From the NCBI GenBank assembly GCA_025451235.1, contig JANWKT010000008.1:186001-250000 (forward strand): a stretch of 64,000 nucleotides of DNA, written 5' to 3'. Positions 47,437 through 58,551 of the stretch are shown piece by piece. The position numbers and the translations under genes are program-made. The stretch's first letter is position 1. Every line of letters begins with the position of its first letter. Under the pieces are notes generated by a model, which saw only the letters and a list, made by a program, of their open reading frames with translations, did not search any database and had not been told where the DNA came from. Origin of the DNA: Flavobacteriales bacterium (lineage in GTDB: Bacteria; Bacteroidota; Bacteroidia; CAIKAF01).

Positions 47437-49668
47437 TTATTTGGTAAAAAACTTATCCAGGTATTTATTGTCATCATACATTGGGGTGATGTCGCATGAT
47501 TCTATCCTGTAGAAAACAGTATTTTCCATCTGTTCATATTGACGTGCCCAGGGAATATAATTGTTTCGGTCATCCAGCATATAATAACAAAAGGCGATCA
47601 TATAGATCATTTCAGTTTTTTCTTCCTCGTTCTTACTGGTTTGCAATCCCTTTTTATAATAATTGATACTATTCATCAATGCCAGTTTATTGATCCTCCA
47701 TCTCAAATCACTTGGCTTGTACCAATCATCTCCGAAATTGAAATCACCGCTCCTATAGTAATCCAACATATACCATGAGTTGCCAAATTTAGAGAAATTG
47801 AACCAGGCATTGGCCAGGAGTCTATAATCCTTGGATGTTTTCCCTTTTTTAAATTCCAGTTTGTATAAGCTATCCACAATCTCTCCTTTATCCCAATACA
47901 TGTATTGAACATCATATTTATTTAAAAATGATAGTGTAAACGGATTCAATGCCAGGTTTTCCTGTACATCAAAGGTAAATGCCCAAACATCTTTAGGGAT
48001 CTTTTTAAATGCCTCCACCGATTTTTCCAGGTTATTTTGTCGAAGATAGATCGTGCCTAATAATTCCCAGAAATAATATTCATGCGGATAAGGTGAAAGC
48101 ATGATCTCTTCCAGTTTATTCTTTTCAGGGTCATTAAATAAGCGGATAATTTGAATTACTTCTTTATCTGTACCCATTTCATCCAGTTCTTTTATCACTG
48201 CATAGTTAGATGAACTCCATTCACCTGAACTGCATAACTTTTCCCTGGCTATGTAAGAAAGCAACTTGGCTTTATAGGGTTGGTTCTTTTGTTCAAACGC
48301 CCTTTGAAGGTAACGGAATAAAGAATGCAACATCCTTTGGGACTCAAATTGTTTAGATTTGATCTTGATGAGATAACCAAGTTCGTTGCCAATAAAATTT
48401 TGTGAAGCATCCGTTGTAATATCTGTGGTAACCACATTGAGAATAATACCGAGTACTTTCTTTTGAAAAATATCTGCACTATCTTTTTCACTTACCTGGG
48501 CCAGGCTGTTTTTGGCTACTGTGATATCCCTGTTCATAATAGCGAGGTTGGTGAGTAGAAGGTGGTAGAAATTGGGATACGATCTTTTGATCTTTTCCAT
48601 TTTCTTTACTTCTTCATAAAACCGGTGGATATACAGGACCTTATTTAACCGGAGGTAGCTGCTATCCGAATTATTCAGAAATCCCCCTTCATCTTCCCAA
48701 CCTGAACTGATCTGGTAGGTGCCATATACATCTTCTATTTTATTCATTTCGCGGGTAAGGGCTAAAGGCAGGAGTGGATGTGAAGGATTGAGCTCGTATA
48801 CTTTCAGGATATCCTCAATGGCATTGTCGTATTTTTTAAGTGCTCTTATCATGTACAGGTTGGATTCTTCCTGCACATTTGCTGCCATGCTGAGTTGAGT
48901 TTCGAAATTTCTGGTTCTATACCATTGATGTGATACCAGCATTTTGTTGCTGGAGTTGCTAAATACCATGGCATGTATAAAGTTAGCCGAATCCTTTTCG
49001 CCATTATATTCCAACGTCATGGATTTATAATTAGCAGCCCACATATCCAGCGGTGACTTATAATTTCTAAAATCGAAATAACCGGTATACATTTGGTTGA
49101 ACAATTCAAGATTCGCATTATAGTAAGCAAGTCTCAATACCTGGAAGGCATATTTTTTTTTCCAGAATGGATCCGTTTGTTTGTTCAACAATGTTATTCC
49201 TTGTTTGGCTAATTCTTCCCTGGATGATTCCAATGAGTCGGTATGAATTCCTTGCCAAGGGTCATCTGTGCTAATGCTGCTTTCGCATTTTTTCGCAAAG
49301 TCAACAAATTCTCCCCAGGGTTTATTTTTGTCGAATTCGGCTTTCAAGTCGGTATATGTTTCTTTATTTTCTTTATCCAGTTTGAATAAATAAGTATAGA
49401 TATCTTCTTCGCTGGCAGAGAGGCCGAGCTTTTTTTTCCATTCTTTGGTTAAGGCTCTTTCATCCTTCTCACTGCTATGATCCTGAAGATAATACAGATG
49501 GGTGGTATAATAAAAATTTCTCCATGCATCGTTGTTCACGATATTGGGATTGAAGATGAGGTACCTTACATCCTCGTAGGAGGTACCCCACCAACAGGCG
49601 TAACTACGGTTAGCCATCGGTAGAAGTATGCTAAAAGCAATCGAAAATCTTTTTAATGCCAGACTCAT
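47437..49668 (-). CDS. Uncharacterised ~740 aa protein (helical, TPR-like)
   Basis: Signal-like N-terminus; mostly helical with TPR-like 'IYLRQNNLEKSVEAFKKIPKD'. Confidence 0.6.
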   Translation of the reverse strand: MSLALKRFSIAFSILLPMANRSYACWWGTSYEDVRYLIFNPNIVNNDAWRNFYYTTHLYYLQDHSSEKDERALTKEWKKKLGLSASEEDIYTYLFKLDKENKETYTDLKAEFDKNKPWGEFVDFAKKCESSISTDDPWQGIHTDSLESSREELAKQGITLLNKQTDPFWKKKYAFQVLRLAYYNANLELFNQMYTGYFDFRNYKSPLDMWAANYKSMTLEYNGEKDSANFIHAMVFSNSSNKMLVSHQWYRTRNFETQLSMAANVQEESNLYMIRALKKYDNAIEDILKVYELNPSHPLLPLALTREMNKIEDVYGTYQISSGWEDEGGFLNNSDSSYLRLNKVLYIHRFYEEVKKMEKIKRSYPNFYHLLLTNLAIMNRDITVAKNSLAQVSEKDSADIFQKKVLGIILNVVTTDITTDASQNFIGNELGYLIKIKSKQFESQRMLHSLFRYLQRAFEQKNQPYKAKLLSYIAREKLCSSGEWSSSNYAVIKELDEMGTDKEVIQIIRLFNDPEKNKLEEIMLSPYPHEYYFWELLGTIYLRQNNLEKSVEAFKKIPKDVWAFTFDVQENLALNPFTLSFLNKYDVQYMYWDKGEIVDSLYKLEFKKGKTSKDYRLLANAWFNFSKFGNSWYMLDYYRSGDFNFGDDWYKPSDLRWRINKLALMNSINYYKKGLQTSKNEEEKTEMIYMIAFCYYMLDDRNNYIPWARQYEQMENTVFYRIESCDITPMYDDNKYLDKFFTK

Positions 49669-50800
49669 GTTTTTTTACATTTTCAGGGTCAAAATCGAAA
49701 AGGATTATTTTAGGGTTTGGATTGGTATTGATGCTGGAAACTTTTGAGGCTACTGCAACCACATCATCGTAATTAATGGATTCAATTTTCAGGATATCAC
49801 CTTTCTCAAATGTAAAATCTGTTCCATATAAGTAAGGAACATCAATAATTTCATATTTCATGACTTCCTTGGGCAATGAAATAAGCCGGTAATATTCATC
49901 GGAAATGTAAAAACATTCCAAGGGCAGAAGTTTGACCAATTGATTATTTCTATAAACCGCACCCCATTCAAAAATAGGAAAGGCATAATCCAATGGAAGT
50001 GGATAAGGATCTTTGTTGGTAAAATACTTTAGGATCTCTTTTTTATTAAAAATAGAGTTGGGCCCATCCGCGTCTCTAACATCACCAACATTATAACACA
50101 TGAGCATCCCTTTTTTTACTGGGGGTACCCCGGCTTTTTCAGGATATTTGTATTGGTATAAACGGATCGTACTGGAGATGGTCTTTTCTTTGAATTTACG
50201 CTGAATAGCGGTTAAGAACTGAAAATACTTGTCTTTGGTTGTTTCTGTCCAATCGCAGTCAAACTGAATTTCTTTCACCTGGTTGTAATAATACCTGGCC
50301 AACGAGTCTTTTAGCACCAGTTCTCTGAAGTCTTTACTGGTTTCTACAAAGGGTGAATTTTCTGATTCTGAGGAGTAACTATAATTTTCAGTAGCCCTTT
50401 CTCCCATTTCACCGAAATGGCTGATGATCTTTTTATAGATCCTATTGGCCAAGTCATCTATATTTTCTTTTTCAATGTTCTTGAAAGTATGATTGGTAAT
50501 AAAGATGGTGGGGATTACCTGGTACTTTTCGTAAGGTGAATTATCCTGATAATAGTATTGCAACTCTCCCAGAGGAGCAACGGCTTTACTTTTTTCATCG
50601 AAATCCACATCAAATAATCGAAGGTAAATCACTTGGGTATGATGGGTCTCCAGGACCTGGTAGGCATCCTTATCGAAATTCCAACGGGTCTTCCATAAGT
50701 AAAACCCATTTTCCTGCTCTACATCTTTTATTTTGGGTGATGGCTTGCATCCAATAGCCAGTAAGGTGAGGAATAATATAGGCAGGGATTTTTTAAGCAT
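49631..50800 (-). CDS. Uncharacterised lipoprotein, possible TIM-barrel fold
   Basis: Start 50800 'MLKKSLPILFLTLLAIGCKPS' lipobox; 'VKEIQFDCDWTETTKDKYFQFLTAI' and 'KKGMLMCYNVGDVRD' barrel-strand-like blocks; overlaps next gene by 38 nt. Confidence 0.6.
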   Translation of the reverse strand: MLKKSLPILFLTLLAIGCKPSPKIKDVEQENGFYLWKTRWNFDKDAYQVLETHHTQVIYLRLFDVDFDEKSKAVAPLGELQYYYQDNSPYEKYQVIPTIFITNHTFKNIEKENIDDLANRIYKKIISHFGEMGERATENYSYSSESENSPFVETSKDFRELVLKDSLARYYYNQVKEIQFDCDWTETTKDKYFQFLTAIQRKFKEKTISSTIRLYQYKYPEKAGVPPVKKGMLMCYNVGDVRDADGPNSIFNKKEILKYFTNKDPYPLPLDYAFPIFEWGAVYRNNQLVKLLPLECFYISDEYYRLISLPKEVMKYEIIDVPYLYGTDFTFEKGDILKIESINYDDVVAVASKVSSINTNPNPKIILFDFDPENVKKHESGIKKIFDCF

Positions 50801-50950
50801 GGCCGGGTGTTGATTTTTATAACGGGAAATTCCATATAAATATATGTAATAAACCAATTATTTGTAAGATACGGTTGGCAGGCGCCATCGCTGTCCGCCC
50901 GGCTGGCCATTGGGACGGGAGAAGGGAAAGGGCTGGCACCCTAAGGAAAT

Positions 50951-51565
50951 CTATTCATTCTGACCTAGCAGTCTACCATTCAAGTCAAGGAAGATATTTT
51001 CTCCCTCAACCACATAGTTGAACCTTGCCCACCTTCCGTTATTATCATAATAAGTAGCAAAGGAATTTACCGTCATCACTAGATCGGCTTGATCCCGGAA
51101 AAGGTCACCTTCTCCCTCCATCAGGAAACGGGTACCATAATTCGTATAAGAATAAGTATAGAGCTGGGTAAGTTTGGTTTCCGTTTTGTTCAATTCCTCC
51201 TGCACCGCAGCTGCGTTATAGATCTCATAATTGGTGGAGGACCAGATTACCTGTCCTATGTTCACCTTGAGCTCAAACATTAAATTTGAATATTTATCCT
51301 TGTAAAAGGAAGTAAAGACCAGGTTAGAAGGAGCGCCTCCTTCCATAGATCTATCATTATAATCGGTAAGGTACGCATAGGCCATGTCAAATTCCAGCAG
51401 GTAATAGTGGCCGTTCCATTCCAGGTTATGTTCCAATTGGGATGAATCGATCAGCGCTGGTATCGAATCATTGTTGGTTGTGTTGTTCGTAGAAATTTCT
51501 TCCGGTTCGCAGGATAGGAGGATAACCGAACTTAAAACGATTAAAATGTAGGTAATTTTTTTCAT
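50951..51565 (-). CDS. Tandem lipoprotein paralog A
   Basis: Lipobox 'VILLSCEPEE'; shares N-terminal module with paralog B. Confidence 0.65.
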   Translation of the reverse strand: MKKITYILIVLSSVILLSCEPEEISTNNTTNNDSIPALIDSSQLEHNLEWNGHYYLLEFDMAYAYLTDYNDRSMEGGAPSNLVFTSFYKDKYSNLMFELKVNIGQVIWSSTNYEIYNAAAVQEELNKTETKLTQLYTYSYTNYGTRFLMEGEGDLFRDQADLVMTVNSFATYYDNNGRWARFNYVVEGENIFLDLNGRLLGQNE

Positions 51566-51575
51566 AGTATATCAA

Positions 51576-52196
51576 TTAGCTTTGTGCTCTTAGTTTTCCT
51601 TTTAGATCCAGTTGAAGGCATCTTCCAATGATAGAAAGTTCATAATTGACCCAAAGATCCCCCTCAAAATCGTACACATCGAAGAGAGGAACATCTATGG
51701 AATAATCTCCACAATTATTACAATTCTGTGGACAAACCGCCGGAATAATTTTCTGATCGTTCAAGTAGACTTTAAATCCTACGAAATCATCTTGCTCCAT
51801 CGGATGTTGGAGCAACGTAGAACAACCTGGTAATAACTCCTGGGTTGCAACCGGATCATATCCGTATGGTGAGTAGTTGCCATAGGGATTGACATAAGGA
51901 TGGATCATGAGGATAGCCTGCTGATCGGTATACTTATCAGAAAAGAAACTATAAAACATAGCTTCGGGACTATCTCCTTGTGAACTGCGGGAATGATTAA
52001 AAGTGGCATAAGCCGAATCAAATTCCAGCAGGTAATAATGTCCGTTCCATTCCAGGTTATGCTCCAGTTGTGAGGAATCGATCAGCGCTGGGATTGAATC
52101 ATTATTGTTTGTGTTGTTCGTAGAAATTTCTTCCTGTTCGCAGGAAAGTAAAAGGAAGCAGAAAATACCTAGTGCAGAAAGGAAACTTCTTTTCAT
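51576..52196 (-). CDS. Tandem lipoprotein paralog B
   Basis: Start 52196 'MKRSFLSALGIFCFLLLSCEQEE'; shares N-terminal module with paralog A, C-terminus different. Confidence 0.65.
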   Translation of the reverse strand: MKRSFLSALGIFCFLLLSCEQEEISTNNTNNNDSIPALIDSSQLEHNLEWNGHYYLLEFDSAYATFNHSRSSQGDSPEAMFYSFFSDKYTDQQAILMIHPYVNPYGNYSPYGYDPVATQELLPGCSTLLQHPMEQDDFVGFKVYLNDQKIIPAVCPQNCNNCGDYSIDVPLFDVYDFEGDLWVNYELSIIGRCLQLDLKGKLRAQS

Positions 52197-52274
52197 GGGT
52201 GCTGATTTTACTTGGCAAACGGTGTTAACAAGAAGGTAGTATGCAATTAACAAGAATCACCCAGAAGGATGAAT

Positions 52275-52309
52275 AAAAAAAGACCGTTGGATCTCCCAAC
52301 GGTCTTTTT
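52275..52309 (-). terminator. Rho-independent terminator-like hairpin
   Basis: AAAAAAGACCGTTGG-atct-CCCAACGGTCTTTTT; lies between the stop of 52330-54126 and the next gene downstream, A/T tracts on both sides. Confidence 0.8.
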
Positions 52310-52329
52310 ATGATCTTTATCGAATCTCT

Positions 52330-54126
52330 TTAATTTCTAATCAGTTTGATACTATGGTTTTTTAATCCTTCTTGTATTTGCAGGATATAGATCCCTTTGC
52401 GATAAGCTGAAATATCAAAACTAAAAGCAGCTCCATTCAAATCAGTTTTTGTAAAAAGTATTTTCCCGGTAAGATCGATGATCTTTACAATACCTGCTTG
52501 TATATCTTTGGTGAGTGTAAGATTTACAATGCCATTGGATGGATTCGGGTATGCATACAGAAAAGACGGCTCATCGTTTTCAACGGAGAGATTATTGATC
52601 ACTATACAATTGCTGGTATCGGAGCAGGCCCCTACGGTAACAATTACCGCATAGCTTCCATTAGAAGTGGCTGTAAATGCCTGGTTGGTTTGGCCTGCGA
52701 TAGGTGAATTTCCATTGTTGCAGTCAATCCATTGGTAAGTGGCTGAGGCTTGCTGAGCGGTGATAGTGGCCCCTGCAAGATTTACCGTGGTATTGATCTG
52801 TGCCGGCTCACTAATGAATATGGAAACCGTATCCGTGCAACCTATATTATCGGTAATGATGCCGATATAGTTGCCTGCAGGAATATTCGAAAGATCTTCA
52901 GTAGTATACGTGCCACTGTTCCAGTTAAAGCTGATGGGTAGGTTACCACCAGTAATGGTTAAATCGATGTTTCCATCACTCATACCAAAACAGCTTACCG
53001 TGCTTCCCAATCCAACGGTAAACATGCTATCAATCACGGTAACGTTTTGGGTTTGGATAGTTATATTTCCTGACGAATCAGTGGCGGTCCAGGTAACAAT
53101 GGTGGTACCTACCGGAAAAGTGGAAGGAGCATCATTGGAAACCGATACCAGGCAATTATCACTGAATACGGGTGTTCCTAAAATTAAGGAGCCGGTGCAT
53201 CCACTGTTGTTGGCTGCGATCATTGTATCGGCGGGAGCAGTAAGGGTAGGGGCAACAGTATCGGCAATGGTAACCATTTGAAGATCGGTGCTGGAGTTCC
53301 CGGCGCTGTCGATAACTGTCCAGGTAACATTTGTAATTCCCACCGGAAAAATTCCTGGGGCATCGTTGGTGATACTTGCCACTCCGCAATTATCCGATGC
53401 AATCGGTGTTCCTAAAACTACGGTAGAACTGGAACACAAACCCGCATCTGCATAGCCGCTAACATTCGATGGAGCAGTGATCACCGGATCAATGGTATCC
53501 GTTCCATTAGAGATCAGGATGTCATCATAATAACCGTCGGTTGAGCCCAGGTAATTATATAGATGCACCTGGTTCACATTTATGGATCCCATGCTTCTAA
53601 AGGCATAAGCAGTTTGGTGCAAAACTCCGTTGATCCATAGATCAAAAGTTTTTGCGGTAAAATTAATGTTCCTGAGTTCTACATAATACCAGGTATTGTT
53701 GGTAACCGGTATTTCGTAATTAACCGTATTGTTATAAAAACGTAAACTCCCTGCTGAAGTAAAGTAAGCAAATACGATCCCGTTATTGGTGGGTGTTCCT
53801 GCATCTCCAAGAACAAAATAGCCACAATTATTCGGTGATGCTGGTGATTTTCCCCAATAACTAACATGGCTAGGTGTACTGCTGGGAAAATCTCCCCTCA
53901 TGCCATCATAATGTGAACCGCTTCCAACTTGCTGTAAATGATTGATCCCCTGCGGTGATCCACTCGTTAAAATGGTCCGCGTATAGGGGCCGTTTTGCAC
54001 CCACATGGGATCAACGGAAGTGCTGGCCTCAAAGTTGTCGGAGAATATGGTTGTCTGGCATTGCGAATGAAGACCATTAAAAACAATTACCATGCATACA
54101 ATTACGGAGAAGATTCTTTTCATCAT
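52330..54126 (-). CDS. Secreted protein with ConA-like N-terminus, HYR repeats, SprB-type repeat and T9SS C-terminal sorting domain
   Basis: 'VITAPSNVSGYADAGLCSSSTVVLGTPIASDNCGVASITNDAPGIFPVGITNVTWTVIDSAGN' HYR repeats; C-term 'LYAYPNPSNGIVNLTLTK...YRKGIYILQIQEG'. Confidence 0.86.
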   Translation of the reverse strand: MMKRIFSVIVCMVIVFNGLHSQCQTTIFSDNFEASTSVDPMWVQNGPYTRTILTSGSPQGINHLQQVGSGSHYDGMRGDFPSSTPSHVSYWGKSPASPNNCGYFVLGDAGTPTNNGIVFAYFTSAGSLRFYNNTVNYEIPVTNNTWYYVELRNINFTAKTFDLWINGVLHQTAYAFRSMGSINVNQVHLYNYLGSTDGYYDDILISNGTDTIDPVITAPSNVSGYADAGLCSSSTVVLGTPIASDNCGVASITNDAPGIFPVGITNVTWTVIDSAGNSSTDLQMVTIADTVAPTLTAPADTMIAANNSGCTGSLILGTPVFSDNCLVSVSNDAPSTFPVGTTIVTWTATDSSGNITIQTQNVTVIDSMFTVGLGSTVSCFGMSDGNIDLTITGGNLPISFNWNSGTYTTEDLSNIPAGNYIGIITDNIGCTDTVSIFISEPAQINTTVNLAGATITAQQASATYQWIDCNNGNSPIAGQTNQAFTATSNGSYAVIVTVGACSDTSNCIVINNLSVENDEPSFLYAYPNPSNGIVNLTLTKDIQAGIVKIIDLTGKILFTKTDLNGAAFSFDISAYRKGIYILQIQEGLKNHSIKLIRN

Positions 54127-54315
54127 AGGTCTTATTTTTCAAGGAATGATCAGGTTCACTGTTTCCGGCGACTCATCCTCCTTCATTTTTGATAAGAATA
54201 AAGATATGATTTTTTTAAATCCAACTGAAATAAAGCCTCTTGAGTTTCTCAAAGGGATGGCCCCATTATTAAACCATTTAACCTATTCCGCGTCAAAGAT
54301 CTAAACCAGCGTGAT

Positions 54316-55401
54316 ATGAGAAAATGGATCCTCCTTGTTCCATTCCTATTTTTAAGCCATGTATTTGCCCAGGTCCTTTCCCCGGTTGCCCAGGCTTTAT
54401 ACATGGAAACTTTTAATGCTGATACCTCACGGGGAAACTATGCGCTGAATAATGGGGCATCCTTTTTTAGCAGTCCTGATAGCTCCATCTTTTATTTACA
54501 ATGGTTTCCCAATACATCACAGCCGGATACCTTGCCTTTGATTGTTACCTTGCATGGTTCCAACGGAAATGTTTTCAATGAATTTTTTTTATGGCATCCC
54601 TATGCAGTTGCTAATAATTGTGGTATTGTGGCGATACAGTGGTACAGAGGAGGTGCAGCCCTGCCACCGAATGATTATTCGTTAGATACCATTATCTACA
54701 ACACCATCGAATCGGCTTTGGCCTCTTTTAATTACCCTTCAGGTAAAGCTTTGTTGCATGGTTTCAGCAGAGGATCGGCCAGGAGTTATGCCATTAATTT
54801 ATATGATGCCTTGTCGGGGAACAACTATTTCTGCACTACTATTTCCAATGCCGGTGCTTATCAGCCGGGTTATCCTCTATATACGGATATAGATAACAAT
54901 GTTTATGGATCCACTCCTTTCGCCGGAAAGAGATGGGCCTTGTATTGCGGAAACCTGGATACCAATTATACCCAAAGTGGTTGTCCTGGTATGATGACCA
55001 CCTCCAACTGGCTTAGTTCTAAAGGAGCTACTGTGGATGTTTTTATCCAGGATCCGATAGGAACACATGGAGGCTTTCATTTGAACAGTGCAAATGTGGA
55101 TTCTATCCTGGATTATTATTTACCATGTTTTTATGGAAGTGTAAGTATAGAGGAAAACCTGGCCGACCAAATTTCTGTTTACCCGAATCCGAATCATGGG
55201 GATTGTTATATTCAAATACCCTCAGCAATGATGAGTGAAAATTATCATATTGAACTATATGATCAAATAGGGAAACTAGTATATCGTCGGCCTCTAAAAA
55301 TCTCCATGGTTTATTTGGATGCTATTCATCCAGGGTATTATTCATTTCTTATTTTCGATGGAGGAAGGATGGTAAAAAAGGGGAAGCTGGTGGTGCAATA
55401 A
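54316..55401 (+). CDS. Secreted alpha/beta hydrolase-like protein with T9SS C-terminal sorting domain
   Basis: 'LPLIVTLHGSNGNVF', 'ALLHGFSRGSARSYA' nucleophile elbow; C-term 'ISVYPNPNHGDCYIQIPS'. Confidence 0.78.
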   Translation: MRKWILLVPFLFLSHVFAQVLSPVAQALYMETFNADTSRGNYALNNGASFFSSPDSSIFYLQWFPNTSQPDTLPLIVTLHGSNGNVFNEFFLWHPYAVANNCGIVAIQWYRGGAALPPNDYSLDTIIYNTIESALASFNYPSGKALLHGFSRGSARSYAINLYDALSGNNYFCTTISNAGAYQPGYPLYTDIDNNVYGSTPFAGKRWALYCGNLDTNYTQSGCPGMMTTSNWLSSKGATVDVFIQDPIGTHGGFHLNSANVDSILDYYLPCFYGSVSIEENLADQISVYPNPNHGDCYIQIPSAMMSENYHIELYDQIGKLVYRRPLKISMVYLDAIHPGYYSFLIFDGGRMVKKGKLVVQ

Positions 55402-55402
55402 A

Positions 55403-55433
55403 AAAACCGTCCCGGTTAAACCGGGACGGTTTT
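55403..55433. terminator. Bidirectional terminator-like hairpin
   Basis: AAAACCGTCCCGGTTAAACCGGGACGGTTTT immediately after the hydrolase stop. Confidence 0.88.
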
Positions 55434-55528
55434 ATATTTCGTTTTATGTATGGGGATCCTGACCGGAGCGTCAGGGTATAGTCGACTAGTTGATTTCAAT
55501 GCGCTGGCGCTTTTGAAATCAAAGTCTC

Positions 55529-57178
<1,650 letters not shown>

Positions 57179-57210
57179 TTAGTTTTTAAATCTTGATTTT
57201 AATAAATGAT

Positions 57211-57274
57211 TTGAAGTTGGCGGTTCGATGTTTGAAGTTCAACTTCAAATTTTCAAACGTCCAACTTTGAACTT
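57211..57274. repeat. Low-complexity inverted repeat in groES-groEL spacer
   Basis: TTGAAGTTGG..TTTGAAGTT-c-AACTTCAAA..CCAACTTTGAACTT. Confidence 0.75.
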
Positions 57275-57276
57275 AG

Positions 57277-57555
57277 TTAGATAACAGCGAATATGTCGCT
57301 TTCACGCATGATCAAATAATCTTTTCCTTCAATTTGTACTTCAGTACCTGAGTATTTGCCATACAATACGGTATCACCAACTTTTACGGTCATTGGTTCA
57401 TCTTTTTTTCCGGTACCCACTGCGATAATTTTTCCGCGTTGTGGTTTTTCTTTAGCTGTGTCGGGAATAATAATTCCGCTGGATGTTTTTTCTTCAGCGG
57501 CAGCAGCTTCAACAATTACCCTGTCGTGTAAGGGGGTTACTTTAATGTTACTCAT
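57277..57555 (-). CDS. groES: Co-chaperonin GroES
   Basis: '[46 protein letters not shown]'. Confidence 0.97.
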   Translation of the reverse strand: MSNIKVTPLHDRVIVEAAAAEEKTSSGIIIPDTAKEKPQRGKIIAVGTGKKDEPMTVKVGDTVLYGKYSGTEVQIEGKDYLIMRESDIFAVI

Positions 57556-57598
57556 AACTATATAATATTTAAGTTAAACAGGTTTATACAAGCCCTTA

Positions 57599-57614
57599 GT
57601 CATATTTTATGCCA
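57599..57614 (-). promoter_or_regulatory. Sigma-54-like -24/-12 element upstream of groES (imperfect)
   Basis: Minus strand TGGCATAAAATATGAC against consensus TGGCAYRNNNNTTGCW: -24 GG and -12 G aligned, -12 C not matched; about 44 nt upstream of the groES ATG. Confidence 0.3.
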
Positions 57615-57639
57615 TTCCGATTTTGCTGACATTTTTTCT

Positions 57640-57960
57640 CTTGGGGCTGCGAATATACGGTATTTCCTACTGTTTCTGGCAGGCGCTGGGTTTAATTTTC
57701 TGCCATTTTTTCGTTTTGCCAGCCCCTTCGATTCCCACCGGCCGAATCTCAGCCCACTCAGGGCCGGGCCCTTCATTAAGGTCCTCGTTCCCGGCCTAAT
57801 CCCTGCTATGGTAAAAAGGGGCTTTCTCCGGCAGCCCTTTTTCCTCATGCAGGGCTAAGGCCGGCTCCTGCGATCCACCATTCCGGTCGTTAGCATTCAG
57901 GAGTGAAGTGAATGAATGGTTACTCCGCTAAGATGCTGATCAACGCATCAGTATCCCTTG
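57640..57960. other. GC-rich structured intergenic segment (candidate ncRNA or repeat)
   Basis: GGCCGGG(...)CCCGGCC at about 57762-57796 and AAAAAGGGGCT..AGCCCTTTTT at about 57813-57843 hairpins; no convincing CDS. Confidence 0.4.
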
Positions 57961-57982
57961 GTGGATGATCCCTCCGGTAAAC

Positions 57983-58007
57983 AAAAAACCCCGCTATTGC
58001 GGGGTTT
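57983..58007 (-). terminator. Rho-independent terminator of secG
   Basis: AAAAACCCCGCTATTGCGGGGTTT; on the minus strand GC stem followed by T-tract. Confidence 0.9.
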
Positions 58008-58026
58008 CAATATTTTATAGTAGAAA

Positions 58027-58404
58027 TTATTGAATAGGAGGTTGACCATTGTTGGGTTGTTGTTGCCCACCTGGTCCATTTTGGTTTGGTTGTAAATTAG
58101 GGTCAATAGCCGGAGCTTCTGGCAAGTCATATTGAGTTTTCAATGGCTCATAAGCATTGCTTTTAGGGCCTGTTGTGGCGCTTTTTACGTTAAAAACGAA
58201 TCCACTGGCAACACATAAAATAGCCAGGATACCCACTAACCACCAGGTGATCTTTTCGATATTCTCGCTTGAACGCTGAACACCCATTACCTGGTTAGAG
58301 ATGCCTACATTACTGGCAATCCCTCCACCTTTTGAGTTTTGCACCAATACTACTAAAACCAACAAAGCGGCAACAATAAAAATGATGATGGTAGCTAATA
58401 ACAT
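58027..58404 (-). CDS. secG: Preprotein translocase subunit SecG
   Basis: 'LVVLVQNSKGGGIASNVGISNQVMGVQRSSENIEKITWWLVGILAILCVAS'. Confidence 0.95.
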   Translation of the reverse strand: MLLATIIIFIVAALLVLVVLVQNSKGGGIASNVGISNQVMGVQRSSENIEKITWWLVGILAILCVASGFVFNVKSATTGPKSNAYEPLKTQYDLPEAPAIDPNLQPNQNGPGGQQQPNNGQPPIQ

Positions 58405-58551
58405 ATTCTTTTAAGTATCTGATTATTCGTCTAACTATTTCCTTAATAAGGGAGGCAAAGTAACTGCTTTTTTCCGGATAAACCAAGCAAGGCCGAGTTA
58501 AAAAAGCTTCCGGGAGAAGCTTTATAGGAGCAGCCAGCTTGGGCAGAAGGC

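Noticed and set aside
57600-57848. 82-aa Arg/Lys-rich minus-strand ORF
   Set aside because: Composition and lack of a domain suggest translation of a structured GC-rich spacer.
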